NCBI GenBank assembly: GCA_049652745.1
Contig: JBASEY010000023.1
Location: 248,001 to 312,000 of the forward strand
Direction: 5' to 3'
DNA: 64,000 bases
Source: JBASEY01 sp049652745
GTDB lineage: Bacteria; CSSED10-310
Shown here: piece after piece, positions 8,965 to 18,306 of the stretch
Position numbering within the stretch: the first letter of the stretch is position 1
Layout of the letters: each line of letters opens with the position of its first letter
Made by a program: the position numbers and the translations under genes
Notes under the pieces: model-generated
What the model was told of the DNA's origin: nothing
Seen by the model: only the letters and a program-made list of their open reading frames with translations
Databases searched by the model: none

Positions 8965-9693
8965 GTGAAGTACTTTATTTTTTCTGATATTCATGGAAAT
9001 CTGGAAGCTCTTGAAGTCGTGATGGAGGCGTTGGATAATTTCAAGGATTGTATGCCTATATGCCTTGGAGATATCGTTGGTTACGGTCCAAATCCTCAAG
9101 AATGTATCGATGCCGTCAGGCAAAGAGGTATTCGTTGCGTCGTTGGAAATCACGACCGTGCGGCGATTGAACAAGTCGACATATCTTATTTCAACCCATA
9201 TGCTAAAGAAGCGGTCTTATGGACCCGTAGCATATTGAAAGATGCCGATATTCAGTTTTTGAAGTCTTTACCAATATCGTTGACAATTGCAAATATGACC
9301 TTGGTTCATGCCACTCCATGTGATCCATCAGCGTGGAATTATTTGTTCACACTATTCGATGCCCACAACAACTTTAAATGTTTCGATACTCAACTCTGCA
9401 TGATCGGTCACTCACATTCCCCTATCATCATTGCACAGGCTTTATCGGGAGACTGCTGGGTGCATCCTCATTCAGTTATCGCTGTACACGAGGATCAACG
9501 ATTGATTGTAAATGTCGGCAGCGCCGGTCAGCCGCGGGATGGAAATCCGGATGCGACGTATGTGGTCTATGATGATGTCGAAAGGTCTATAGAGATATTC
9601 CGCGTTCCATATAACCTTAGAAAAACACAGGAAAAAATGAAGCAGCATGGGCTTCCCGATTATCTCATCGAGCGCCTTGAAATAGGAAGATGA
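8965..9693 (+). CDS. Metallophosphoesterase, YfcE/diadenosine-tetraphosphatase-like
   Basis: The 242-residue protein has all calcineurin-like metal motifs: FSDIHGN (Asp8, His10), GDIVGYGPNP (Asp36), GNHDRA (Asn62, His63), VHATP and GHSHSP. The GDxVGYGPxPxE form is typical of a small phosphodiesterase/phosphatase family often annotated as diadenosine tetraphosphatase or YfcE. Substrate cannot be assigned. The start is GTG at 8965, directly before KYFIFSDIHGN; no in-frame ATG lies nearby, and the conserved first strand supports it. It is probably co-transcribed with nusB and the exported protein after it. Confidence 0.85.
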   Translation: MKYFIFSDIHGNLEALEVVMEALDNFKDCMPICLGDIVGYGPNPQECIDAVRQRGIRCVVGNHDRAAIEQVDISYFNPYAKEAVLWTRSILKDADIQFLKSLPISLTIANMTLVHATPCDPSAWNYLFTLFDAHNNFKCFDTQLCMIGHSHSPIIIAQALSGDCWVHPHSVIAVHEDQRLIVNVGSAGQPRDGNPDATYVVYDDVERSIEIFRVPYNLRKTQEKMKQHGLPDYLIERLEIGR

Positions 9694-9700
9694 TGCGTTT

Positions 9701-10771
9701 ATGGCAAAAAAATTCGTCTTCATATTTTCCGTGATATTGTGCATTCAATCAGTGGTATTTTCTGCGGAAATTCACGATAAATTCGTCAGTGGTACCCATA
9801 CTGTTGAATATTTTATCCGGGATCCCGAAAACCTTCTTATTCCTGTTACTGTAAACACTATAGGCTATTCTCAACAGGTTCAACGTATTCATCGAGGATA
9901 TTTTGTCACCGTCACCAGCACGGTTCAACCCATTCCAAACGCACCCTTTTTTAAGTTTGATGCAGACAACCTTGATCCGCGATTTAAAGATGCTCATCTA
10001 CTCAAAGCTTTAACTGAAGCCAAAAACACATCGGACGCATTAAGAGCCTGTCTGTCATGGTTGGATATGGCTGTTATTTACGATGACTCTCTTGATTCCG
10101 ATCAGGACATCGATGCTACGCTGGCACGCAAATCCGGCAATTGCGTAGGGCGGACTGCCGTGCTGCAAAAACTATTAAATGAATTGGGGCTTCAGTCGCG
10201 ACCTGTCCAGGGTTGCCTCTTCCAAAATGGCAAGCTTGTTTTTCATCGATGGATAGAGCTCGATTATGATGGGATTGGATCCCTTCCTACAACTCCTGGG
10301 TCGACACAGGATTTTGTCTCAGCCGATCATCTCGTTCTACTTCCATCAAAAAAAATCGATCCTTCAGCTACTTGGGTCGACGATGACGATTTCAGTATTT
10401 CAGTGATAAACGAAAATCGTTCTTTATTTGTGATAGATTGCCGCCCGACACCAGAAGGAGCTGTGAATCAGGTTTTTCGCCGTAAAATGGATAATTTGCG
10501 TCTGGAAACAGCAGTAACAGGAGATATCACACCAACTGGGCTTCAAGGGCACATAGTATTGGAAACGCCCGGCGGTGTTCATTCTATGCCCATACCGTCA
10601 CATGGTGCTTTTTCGTTTATTCCGGTTTCCCCCGGACACTACTCTCTAACCATCAAAATTGATGGGCGAGAAGTCTTTTTCACACAAGATGCTATTCGCG
10701 CCAGTGAACATAAACACCATCATTGTATTGTAAAAATCGGCAGCTATGGTTTGAATGAAAGAACAAAATGA
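9701..10771 (+). CDS. Exported transglutaminase-like protein
   Basis: The 356-residue protein has a signal peptide (MAKKFVFIFSVILCIQSVVFSA). A central region resembles a transglutaminase/papain-like fold: KSGNCVGRTAVLQKLLNEL (Cys148 at a helix start), then VFHRWIELDYDGIG with His182 and an acidic partner (Glu186 or Asp188), the right order for a Cys-His-Asp triad. The C-terminal 90 residues (VTGDITPTGLQGHIVLETPG ... GHYSLTIKIDG) look like a carboxypeptidase-regulatory-like beta sandwich. Such proteins may be peptidases or cell-wall binding; the activity here is inferred only. The stop overlaps the mutL start (ATGA). Confidence 0.6.
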   Translation: MAKKFVFIFSVILCIQSVVFSAEIHDKFVSGTHTVEYFIRDPENLLIPVTVNTIGYSQQVQRIHRGYFVTVTSTVQPIPNAPFFKFDADNLDPRFKDAHLLKALTEAKNTSDALRACLSWLDMAVIYDDSLDSDQDIDATLARKSGNCVGRTAVLQKLLNELGLQSRPVQGCLFQNGKLVFHRWIELDYDGIGSLPTTPGSTQDFVSADHLVLLPSKKIDPSATWVDDDDFSISVINENRSLFVIDCRPTPEGAVNQVFRRKMDNLRLETAVTGDITPTGLQGHIVLETPGGVHSMPIPSHGAFSFIPVSPGHYSLTIKIDGREVFFTQDAIRASEHKHHHCIVKIGSYGLNERTK

Positions 10772-12531
10772 TTCCAAAAATCACAATCCTTCCTGAATAT
10801 ATATCAAATAGAATTGCTGCCGGGGAAATCATCGAGCGGCCTTCCTCTGTTGTCCGGGAACTCTTGGATAACGCGATCGATGCAGAAGCTGACCGCATAG
10901 AGATAGACATAGAACAAGGTGGTATTGCCTTGATTCGAGTAACGGATAACGGGCTGGGTTTTGAGCCGGATGGCCTGCTTATGGCTTTCGAGCGACACGC
11001 CACCAGTAAGATAAAAAGTTTGGAGGATTTGGAAGGTATCAAAACTCTCGGGTTTCGAGGAGAAGCGCTGCCAAGTATAGCTTCGGTGTCTCGCATCAGC
11101 ATAGAATCTCAAACCCAGGGAGCCCCAATTGGGAGCAGGCTGACAATCAATGGCGGTAAAATTGATCATGTGGAACAAGCTATCTGCCCTGTCGGCACGA
11201 AAATTACTGTTCGCCAGCTTTTTTATAATACGCCTGCCAGACGAAAATTTTTAAAAACCTTTAAAACAGAATATTCGCTAATCCATGATACCGTTATCGA
11301 TCACGCCCTGACACATCCGGAAATTCACTTTTTATTACGAGACTCCGGAAGAGTGCTCCTAGAGACGCCGATCGTCGATTTCTGGTCGGCACGCATCGTC
11401 TCAATATTCGGTAAAAAATTCATGGCTCAGCACATACCTTTTCAAGAATCGCATGGGGACATGCATATCCAAGGTGTCCTATGTCATCCTGAGCATCTTC
11501 GATCAACAGGCAGATCTCAGCGTATCTATGTCAACGGCAGGCGGGTTCGCGACAGAATAGTAACCCAAGCGCTTTACACTGGTTATGCTCAGTTTATCAC
11601 CAGTGGCGGCCACCCTTCGTGTATTGTGAGAATAGATATACCTCCAGACCAGTTGGATGTAAATGTGCACCCCGCTAAATCCGAAGTGCGTTTTCAAAAT
11701 TCGAATGCCGTCTTCAACATGGTTGTTTCGCAGGTCAACAATACACTGTCCGGATCGATAAAAACACAGTTTAAAGCCAATCTTCAACCAGAAAAAGATC
11801 AAGAGAGACCGTCAACAGGTCGCGCGACGATCTATGAAAAAGCCCCGGGCAAATCCGTTGGCGTCATAACTCCTGAAAAACATGATATCTCAAGCAATAT
11901 TCTCACTTTTTCGGATACCAACTTAGAAACAAGGATGCAATTGCCGCTTACTGCGGATACTGAATGGAATTTGATTGGGCAAGCATTTAAGACTTTCATT
12001 TTGATTGAATACGGAGATCGACTTTTCGTTATCGATCAGCATACGGCTCATGAGCGAATTCTGTTTGAATTGTTCAAAGAACGTTACCAATCACAAAATA
12101 TTCCTTCTCAGTCACTTTTGTTTCCTGTTCCTGTAGAACTCGAGCTGCCTCAATTCCAAGCTATCGAAGAATTTTCAAACTTGTTGAGGGCAATGGGAGT
12201 TTTTCTGGAGTCATTTGGTCGAAACACCTTCGCTGTGACGGCATTGCCGGATCATTTGGCCCAAGAAGCTCCTGATCTATTGCTTAAAAATCTTGCTGAT
12301 GAGCTATTGGATGTCGGCTCTTCCGAGAGGTTGCGGATCGCTGAACGAAAAATGCTGGTCAGCCTGGCATGTCGAAAAGCAGTCAAAGCCGGAGATTTCA
12401 TGACAAGAGCTGAAATGGAATCTCTTGTCAAGGATTTGATCCGTTGCCGAATACCTAATTCTTGTCCACATGGCCGCCCGATAATAGTAGCTTTTGACAG
12501 ATCGGAAATAGCTGGAAAATTTAAAAGATGA
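10768..12531 (+). CDS. mutL: DNA mismatch repair protein MutL
   Basis: The 587-residue protein contains the GHKL ATPase domain: IAAGEIIERPSSVVRELLDN (Glu31, Asn35), then DNGLGF and GFRGEALPSIAS. After a polar linker (about 330-400) comes the dimerisation/endonuclease domain. DQHTAHE begins at residue 423 and continues RILFE, fitting the DQHA(x)2E(x)4E endonuclease motif with Thr for Ala. ACRKAVKAGD and CPHGRP, both of the metal site, are also present. This implies a nicking MutL of the kind found in bacteria without MutH. It begins in the previous stop and overlaps miaA by four bases. Confidence 0.95.
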   Translation: MIPKITILPEYISNRIAAGEIIERPSSVVRELLDNAIDAEADRIEIDIEQGGIALIRVTDNGLGFEPDGLLMAFERHATSKIKSLEDLEGIKTLGFRGEALPSIASVSRISIESQTQGAPIGSRLTINGGKIDHVEQAICPVGTKITVRQLFYNTPARRKFLKTFKTEYSLIHDTVIDHALTHPEIHFLLRDSGRVLLETPIVDFWSARIVSIFGKKFMAQHIPFQESHGDMHIQGVLCHPEHLRSTGRSQRIYVNGRRVRDRIVTQALYTGYAQFITSGGHPSCIVRIDIPPDQLDVNVHPAKSEVRFQNSNAVFNMVVSQVNNTLSGSIKTQFKANLQPEKDQERPSTGRATIYEKAPGKSVGVITPEKHDISSNILTFSDTNLETRMQLPLTADTEWNLIGQAFKTFILIEYGDRLFVIDQHTAHERILFELFKERYQSQNIPSQSLLFPVPVELELPQFQAIEEFSNLLRAMGVFLESFGRNTFAVTALPDHLAQEAPDLLLKNLADELLDVGSSERLRIAERKMLVSLACRKAVKAGDFMTRAEMESLVKDLIRCRIPNSCPHGRPIIVAFDRSEIAGKFKR

Positions 12532-13493
12532 ATTTGAAACCGGAGACTGACAAACCGGGCATAGTGGTTTTGGCCGGAGCGACAGCAGCAGGGAAGAGTA
12601 GCTTGGCAATTAAACTGGCTCATCTTCCCGGGATGCCGCCGATTGAAATTATCTGTGCCGATTCCCGTCAAATTTATCGCGGTATGGACATCGGTACTGA
12701 CAAAACAGGGATTGAAGAGCAAAGCGGGATACCTCATCACCTGTTGGATATCGTAGAGCCGGATACGCGGTTTTCGGCAGCGGATTTTGCATCTGTCGCT
12801 TCTGAATGCATCGAAAACATCATCAATCGAAACGCCCTTCCGCTCGTTGTCGGGGGTACCGGCTTATATATTCGAGTATTGACATGCGGCTTGGCACAAT
12901 TGAGCGGCCCTGTGCATCATATCCGTCAAAAATATGAACAGTATCTGAAGGATAACGGGCCGGACGCTTTATACAATTTGTTGTACGAGCGGGATGAAAA
13001 GCGAGCGGAAAAACTCTCATCATCGGACTCATTTCGAATTATTCGAGCTCTCGAGATCATGGATACCGGCACATTGGATATCTCCAGCGCTTTGGAAACA
13101 CACGGTTTTGAACAACGTTCTTTTCAATCTTTAAAAATATTTCTCGATGTCGATCGAGAAAAGCTTTATAACAGAATAAACGCACGTGTCGATGCAATGA
13201 TCGATAAAGGATTGATTCAAGAAGTCGATCGATTGCGAAAAAGATATGGACCTGAAGCTCCCGCTTTATCCGGAATAGGTTACGGACAGATCAGTCGATA
13301 TCTTGACGGCGAAATAACAATAGAAGAAGCGGCTCGAATCATAAAACGCGACACAAGGCATTACGCAAAACGCCAGATAACCTGGTTTCAGAAAGAACCG
13401 GAACTTGTTATGGTTAAACATGATCCGGATGATCCTGAGACAACTTTGAATGAATTAGAGAAGAAAATACGGAGATTTTATGAACGCAGGTGA
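12528..13493 (+). CDS. miaA: tRNA dimethylallyltransferase MiaA
   Basis: The 321-residue protein transfers a dimethylallyl group to A37 of tRNAs reading UNN codons. Motifs: P-loop GATAAGKSS (17-25), ADSRQIYRGMDIGTDK (Asp45-Gln48 region), GIPHHLLDI, VVGGTGLYIR, and the C-terminal GIGYGQISRYLDGEI and TRHYAKRQITWFQ. Length is normal. The N-terminus has about ten extra residues before the first strand. Order mutL-miaA-hflX is conserved synteny with Proteobacteria, except that hfq, usually between miaA and hflX, is absent; hflX overlaps miaA by 14 bases. Confidence 0.95.
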   Translation: MNLKPETDKPGIVVLAGATAAGKSSLAIKLAHLPGMPPIEIICADSRQIYRGMDIGTDKTGIEEQSGIPHHLLDIVEPDTRFSAADFASVASECIENIINRNALPLVVGGTGLYIRVLTCGLAQLSGPVHHIRQKYEQYLKDNGPDALYNLLYERDEKRAEKLSSSDSFRIIRALEIMDTGTLDISSALETHGFEQRSFQSLKIFLDVDREKLYNRINARVDAMIDKGLIQEVDRLRKRYGPEAPALSGIGYGQISRYLDGEITIEEAARIIKRDTRHYAKRQITWFQKEPELVMVKHDPDDPETTLNELEKKIRRFYERR

Positions 13494-14754
13494 AGAAGAG
13501 CGGCAAACGGGCACTAAAGCATGTGTTATCGGAATTCGATCGGAACGCCGGTTACAGGAACAAGCCAGATTATCGGCAGAGGAGTTGAAAGCGCTGGTTG
13601 AAGCGGCTGGCGCCGAGGTTGTCGACGAGATATTCTGCAATACTTCAATTATTCATCCCAAAACGTATATCGGAACGGGGAAAGTTGAAGAGATAAAAGA
13701 AAGGCTCGAGGAATCGAGAGTCTCGATCGCTGTTTTAGATGTCTCTCTTACACCTTCTCAGCAAAGAAACCTGGAAAACTACTGGAACATCCAGGTAATC
13801 GATCGAACAGGAATCATTCTGGATATTTTCGCAAAAAGGGCGGCTTCACGTGAAGGTCGGTTGCAAGTTGAACTTGCGCTGCTTGAATATCGCTTACCCA
13901 GATTGACACGAATGTGGACGCATCTCAGCCGGTTGGGAGCCGGTATAGGAACGCGGGGGCCTGGTGAAACACAATTGGAAGTCGACCGCAGACGAATCAG
14001 AACTCGGATATTGAAACTGAAAGAAGAGCTAAAACAAATTGAAAAACGTCGAGAATTACAAAGGGAAAACCGACGCCGAACCGGTGTAAATACGGTAGCG
14101 CTGGTAGGTTATACCAATGCCGGTAAATCCACGTTGTTGAACCTGCTGACATTGGCGGATGTCAGTGTTAAAGATCAGCTTTTCGAAACCCTGGATTCAA
14201 CGATTCGTCAGTTGATCCTACCGGATAACCAACCGCTGTATCTGGTCGACACTGTCGGCTTCATATCTCGGCTTCCTCACCAACTTATCGCAGCATTTCA
14301 TGCGACTCTCGAAGAAGTCGTTCAGGCTGATCTTTTGCTTCATGTCATCAACTCCGCTTCCCCACAAAGGGATGAGCAAATCCGTGATGTAGAGACAGTG
14401 TTGAAACAACTTGGCGTAGAGCAAACACCCATAATCCGAGTTTATAACAAGATCGATCTACTCGATGAGTGGGAAGTGGGTGATATCACCAGGTTGCAGG
14501 ACTCGGTCGCCATAAGCGCTCAAAAAAAACTCGGTATCGATCTGCTGCTTCGAAAACTGATGGATTTTCTAATGTCTCAGGAAAAAAAGGTAGAGATGCT
14601 CATTCCGTATTCACAAGGCTCGATAATTGCCGTTATTCGTGATAAAAGCCGTATTCTTTCCGAGATTTTCGAGCCGGAAGGTGTTCGATTGCAAATTGTT
14701 GGAAAACATGCATTATTGAATAAGTATAAGGAATTCATCGATCGGGATTTCTAA
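13480..14754 (+). CDS. hflX: Ribosome-associated GTPase HflX
   Basis: The 424-residue protein has the HflX N-terminal ATP-binding domain (TYIGTGKVEEIKERL, LTPSQQRNLE, DRTGIILDIFAKRA), the glycine-rich linker segment GAGIGTRGPGETQLEVDRRR, a long basic coiled coil, and the GTPase domain. In the latter are GYTNAGKST (from 210), TLDST, DTVGFI and NKID. HflX splits stalled 70S ribosomes after heat or antibiotic stress. The C-terminal domain has IPYSQGSIIAVI. Its start lies inside miaA, so expression is probably coupled to the mutL-miaA transcript. Confidence 0.95.
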   Translation: MNAGEEERQTGTKACVIGIRSERRLQEQARLSAEELKALVEAAGAEVVDEIFCNTSIIHPKTYIGTGKVEEIKERLEESRVSIAVLDVSLTPSQQRNLENYWNIQVIDRTGIILDIFAKRAASREGRLQVELALLEYRLPRLTRMWTHLSRLGAGIGTRGPGETQLEVDRRRIRTRILKLKEELKQIEKRRELQRENRRRTGVNTVALVGYTNAGKSTLLNLLTLADVSVKDQLFETLDSTIRQLILPDNQPLYLVDTVGFISRLPHQLIAAFHATLEEVVQADLLLHVINSASPQRDEQIRDVETVLKQLGVEQTPIIRVYNKIDLLDEWEVGDITRLQDSVAISAQKKLGIDLLLRKLMDFLMSQEKKVEMLIPYSQGSIIAVIRDKSRILSEIFEPEGVRLQIVGKHALLNKYKEFIDRDF

Positions 14755-14781
14755 AAAAGAGAGCGAACGAGGAATTTATTG

Positions 14782-15456
14782 ATGCGAAATCTGGAAAAAT
14801 ATTTTTGGAGTTGTGTGCTGGCCATCGGATTGATTGGATGTCATTACCGTGAAGCGCCGCGAGCATTGGACAGATCGAATCTAAGCGATACTGAATCGCT
14901 TGAAACCGATACAACTGAAATTACTGAATTAGAAGAAAAATTGGAATTAGAAGAGAAGAACAAAGATACATTTTCTGAAGAAAAGTATATGGAAGCGCCT
15001 TGGTTGACGAGGGATATGCTGGCAGATATTTTAAATCACCATTTCAAACATGTTTTTCCGCCTGATCGAAAACCACCGGTCATTGTCGATCTTGATCAAA
15101 GTTCAAATCATGAGGCTGTTCTGTCTTCTGCAGCAGCAGGGCTGATACCTGTCGGTAGGGATCACCGAATTCTGCCGGGATCCAGAGTTCGCAAACAGGA
15201 TATAACACTGGCTGTATGGCGGGTCCTAGAGTTGGCGGGAGCATTACCGGATCAATCGCTGCTGGACACATCCCTGCTGCCATACGACATCACACCTTCT
15301 CACAACGCCTGGAAGCAAATTGCCGGTTGTTTGTTTACCGGCATCGTGACAATAGATACCGACAATCTTTATCACCCTGGCAGAATAATGAGTGGTAAAG
15401 AAATTCTGGATTCCATAGATGCTTTGAAGCGTTATTTGAAGCGCTATGGAAAGTGA
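14782..15456 (+). CDS. Lipoprotein with SLH-like repeats
   Basis: I place the start at ATG 14782; a GAGG at about 14769-14772 gives good spacing, and a TTG three bases upstream is less likely. The 224-residue product has a lipoprotein signal ending IGLIGC (Cys20). An acidic Glu/Thr-rich linker follows (about 35-65). The remaining part contains two segments resembling S-layer homology repeats: VIVDLDQSSNHEAVLSSAAA then GLIPVGRDHRILPGSRVRKQ, and PSHNAWKQIAGCLFTGIVTI. Diderms use SLH domains to bind peptidoglycan-linked polymers, so this may tether the outer membrane to the wall. That role is inference from weak motif similarity. Confidence 0.5.
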   Translation: MRNLEKYFWSCVLAIGLIGCHYREAPRALDRSNLSDTESLETDTTEITELEEKLELEEKNKDTFSEEKYMEAPWLTRDMLADILNHHFKHVFPPDRKPPVIVDLDQSSNHEAVLSSAAAGLIPVGRDHRILPGSRVRKQDITLAVWRVLELAGALPDQSLLDTSLLPYDITPSHNAWKQIAGCLFTGIVTIDTDNLYHPGRIMSGKEILDSIDALKRYLKRYGK

Positions 15457-15492
15457 TTTTTGCATGGTGCCATTTATCAGGGTATCTCGCAA

Positions 15493-16125
15493 ATGAAATT
15501 GAAACTATTCATCGCTATAGCTTGTATTTTCTTGTTTACAGGAACAGGCCAGGGTTCCATCTTTCCGGGAAAGGAAACAAATGGAGAGCGCCAGACAGTG
15601 CTTCAGGTGCTTCCGTTTACGCACGATCAATCACCGAGTGCGGAACTGGTATCAGACCAGGCAGCTTTTATTTTACGCCGATTACTTAGAGCCGGTCGGT
15701 TTGTTTTGCCTGATTTTTCTGAGCTCAAACTTAAGGGAATACCGCTGGTTTGGAATTCGCAGGAACAGATCAATGGATTTTGTGCTGCCGAGGCAATCGA
15801 CTGGTTAGTCGTGGGTCATATTGAAAAAATATCAATTGATACGGATGCTGAATGCAAAGGATCTCGTTTCCTGGGAATATCCGGTATACCGATTAAGGCT
15901 GTAATAAGTGTATATTTATATGATTGCCATCGGAAGCAGGAAATATGGAAAGACAGACACACGGCAAAGACTCATATTCCTCGAATGAGAGTCTTTGGGT
16001 TGTATAGAAAACCTTTTCCCAAAACAGTGAAAACCGCCGATGCATTTCTTCATGATACAATGCTTGTTTTTTCTGAACAAATCATATCGACTATTCGATC
16101 TTTTAGCTTGGAAAAGGGAAATTGA
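15493..16125 (+). CDS. Exported protein of unknown function
   Basis: The likely start is ATG 15493, which opens directly on a signal peptide (MKLKLFIAIACIFLFTGTGQG); an upstream TTG at 15460 would add 11 polar residues before it. The 210-residue product has a pattern VLQVLPFTHDQSP ... FILRRLLRAGRFVLPD ... DWLVVGHIEKI. This resembles proteins of the TolB-N/CsgG type that report a conserved PF strand and a bound-state strand, but I do not recognise a specific family. It lies between the SLH-like lipoprotein and der; the stop TGA overlaps the der ATG by one base. Confidence 0.6.
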   Translation: MKLKLFIAIACIFLFTGTGQGSIFPGKETNGERQTVLQVLPFTHDQSPSAELVSDQAAFILRRLLRAGRFVLPDFSELKLKGIPLVWNSQEQINGFCAAEAIDWLVVGHIEKISIDTDAECKGSRFLGISGIPIKAVISVYLYDCHRKQEIWKDRHTAKTHIPRMRVFGLYRKPFPKTVKTADAFLHDTMLVFSEQIISTIRSFSLEKGN

Positions 16126-17489
16126 TGCGTGAATACCGGGTTTCCATAATTGGAAGAGTCAATGTCGGTAAATCCACCTTGTTTAATCGTTTGACCCGTT
16201 CGAGAGACGCTTTGGTTTTGAACCTGCCCGGGGTTACTCGAGACAGGAAAGAGAGTCATTTTCTGTTGTTCGGACATACGATTGTCCTGGTTGATACGGG
16301 TGGTATCGAAGCCGGCTCTACGACCGGCGACAAAGCGGCTGATGAAGCACAAAAACAGTCTTTGCTGGCTTTGAATGATTCCGATCTTCTTCTTTTTGTT
16401 GTCGACGGTCGTTCGGAATTATTGCCGGGTGATTTTGAAATCGCTCAAAAAATAAGAAAAAGTAATAAGCCGGTTATTTTAGTCGTAAATAAAATGGAAG
16501 GGAATATAGACTCTTTGACTGAGACGCTTGATATTTACCGTCTTGGATTAGGGGAGCCGATATTTATCAGTGCTGAGCATAATATCAACATCGATCTGCT
16601 ACTGGAAAACCTTTCTGAATCATTGAATTTAGGGACTTATGATGGCCAATCCGACTTGAAAAGTACCGAAACTGAAACCCGTATAGCTGTTGTTGGAAGG
16701 CCGAATGTCGGTAAATCATCTTTTGTAAATGCAATTTTAGGGGAATATCGTCATATCGTTACGGATATACCTGGAACCACACGGGATTCCGTTGATTCCG
16801 TGTTTAAATATTATGGAGTTCATTACAGGTTGATCGATACAGCAGGCTTGCGACGAATCGGCAAGACCACGGAGAAGTTGGATAAACTGTCGGCGATGAA
16901 GGCACGAAGAAGCATCGAACGGTGCCATATAGCTCTTTTATTGTTGGATGCGGTTGACGGCGTGACGGCTCAGGATTTGAAAATTGCGAGGTATGTGGTT
17001 GACGAAGGGAAAGGCTGTATTATCATCGCCAACAAATGGGATTTGACCGACAGGACTACAGAGCGTTTCAAACTCATACAGCAATCGATTCGCGAGCATT
17101 TTGTTGCCATGCCGTGGGCGCCCTTCATGGCCATGTCGGCGATGGAACAGCACAATACCCGAAAAGTTTTTACGATTGTGAATTCCATGATGAAATCAAC
17201 TCAAGCTCCAGTATCGACAAGTCGCTTGAATAAAGCGATTCAGGACGCTCAACGAATCCACCCGCCTGCTGTAAAGCAGTCAAAACACCCTGTTAAATTA
17301 TATTATGCAACGCAAATAGGGCTTAGGCCTCCGACATTTTTATGTTTTACCAACACAAGACATGAAATTCATTTTTCATATCGACGGTTTCTCAGCAACC
17401 AAATTCGGGAAGCTTTTTCGTTCGATGGGTGGCCGATTCGTCTGGTTTTCAGGCACCGGCATGATGAGAGGGGACAACGATGGGATTAG
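16125..17489 (+). CDS. der: Ribosome biogenesis GTPase Der (EngA)
   Basis: The 454-residue protein has the diagnostic tandem of two GTPase domains and a C-terminal KH-like domain. G domain 1: GRVNVGKST (from residue 10, Val in place of the usual Pro), NLPGVTRDRKE, DTGGIE, NKME. G domain 2: GRPNVGKSS (from 191), DIPGTTRDSV, DTAGLR, NKWD. The KH-like end contains HPVKLYYATQIGLRPPTFLC. Der is needed for 50S subunit assembly. I chose ATG 16125, preceded by AAAAGGGA, over a TTG three bases upstream. It overlaps cmk by 10 bases. Confidence 0.95.
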   Translation: MREYRVSIIGRVNVGKSTLFNRLTRSRDALVLNLPGVTRDRKESHFLLFGHTIVLVDTGGIEAGSTTGDKAADEAQKQSLLALNDSDLLLFVVDGRSELLPGDFEIAQKIRKSNKPVILVVNKMEGNIDSLTETLDIYRLGLGEPIFISAEHNINIDLLLENLSESLNLGTYDGQSDLKSTETETRIAVVGRPNVGKSSFVNAILGEYRHIVTDIPGTTRDSVDSVFKYYGVHYRLIDTAGLRRIGKTTEKLDKLSAMKARRSIERCHIALLLLDAVDGVTAQDLKIARYVVDEGKGCIIIANKWDLTDRTTERFKLIQQSIREHFVAMPWAPFMAMSAMEQHNTRKVFTIVNSMMKSTQAPVSTSRLNKAIQDAQRIHPPAVKQSKHPVKLYYATQIGLRPPTFLCFTNTRHEIHFSYRRFLSNQIREAFSFDGWPIRLVFRHRHDERGQRWD

Positions 17490-18169
17490 AAATGCTGAAT
17501 ATTGTCACGATCGATGGACCGGCTGCTTCCGGTAAAAGCACGGTAGCCGGACTTGTTGCAGAAAAATTGGGTTATGCATTTCTCGATACCGGAGCTATGT
17601 ATAGGGCAATTGCATTTGGAGCGCTTGAAAACGGAATTCCTGCTGAAGAGAGCGGCGGATTGCATGCTTATTTAGAGGATGCCGATCTGGAAATTCATTA
17701 TCAAAACAAAGTCATGCATTTAGTCTTGAATGGTAGAGATATTACGCAGTTGATTCGACACAAAGATATGGGTCAACATGCCTCAGATTATTCGAAACTG
17801 CATTCGGTACGTGTTTTCTGTACAGATTTACAGCGGCGACTAGGTCAATCAGGAAAGCTTGTTTGTGAAGGAAGAGATATGGGCACTGTCGTTTTTCCTG
17901 GAGCTCGATGGAAATTTTTTTTGACGGCCTCGCTGGAAGAGCGAGCGATTAGACGTTGGAGAGAATTGAAGACAAAAGGGGAGAACATTTCCTTGGAAGA
18001 AATCAAAAACTCTTTGATGCTAAGGGACTTACAGGATTCAAACCGTGCGCTGGCTCCTTTAAAGCCGGCAGACGATGCGCATATAATTGACACGACGGAA
18101 ATGCAAATTGACGGCGTTGTCGAAAAAATCGTTGAGGTTGTATTTGAGTCAATCGAGAAAAAATCATAA
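17480..18169 (+). CDS. cmk: Cytidylate kinase
   Basis: The 229-residue protein has the NMP-kinase P-loop IDGPAASGKST (11-21), LDTGAMYRAIA (nucleotide binding), VCEGRDMGTVVFPGA, and the lid RDLQDSNRALAPLKPADDA. It phosphorylates CMP and dCMP. The ATG at 17480 follows AGAGGGGA with good spacing; a second ATG at 17492 would also leave the P-loop intact. A cmk-rpsA pairing, as here, is widespread in bacteria. The transcript from the long upstream operon probably ends or is attenuated between cmk and rpsA, since a separate promoter is visible there. Confidence 0.95.
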   Translation: MGLEMLNIVTIDGPAASGKSTVAGLVAEKLGYAFLDTGAMYRAIAFGALENGIPAEESGGLHAYLEDADLEIHYQNKVMHLVLNGRDITQLIRHKDMGQHASDYSKLHSVRVFCTDLQRRLGQSGKLVCEGRDMGTVVFPGARWKFFLTASLEERAIRRWRELKTKGENISLEEIKNSLMLRDLQDSNRALAPLKPADDAHIIDTTEMQIDGVVEKIVEVVFESIEKKS

Positions 18170-18175
18170 TCGTTG

Positions 18176-18203
18176 TTGCATAATTTATACGGGTTGTTAT
18201 ATT
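18176..18203 (+). promoter_or_regulatory. Candidate sigma-70 promoter for rpsA
   Basis: TTGCAT (18176-18181) and TATATT (18198-18203) are separated by 16 bases. The implied transcript has a leader of about 95 bases before the rpsA ATG, long enough for the autogenous control known for S1 in enterobacteria, though I see no specific structure. Confidence 0.4.
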
Positions 18204-18306
18204 AATGCCCACGTTCAAACTGGAAGCGTTGGATTCCAGTTAATCATCAGGGTTCGCGGATAAGAGACACCGGGAACACCTTGAAATTAGGAGGTCTCGA
18301 TAATTC

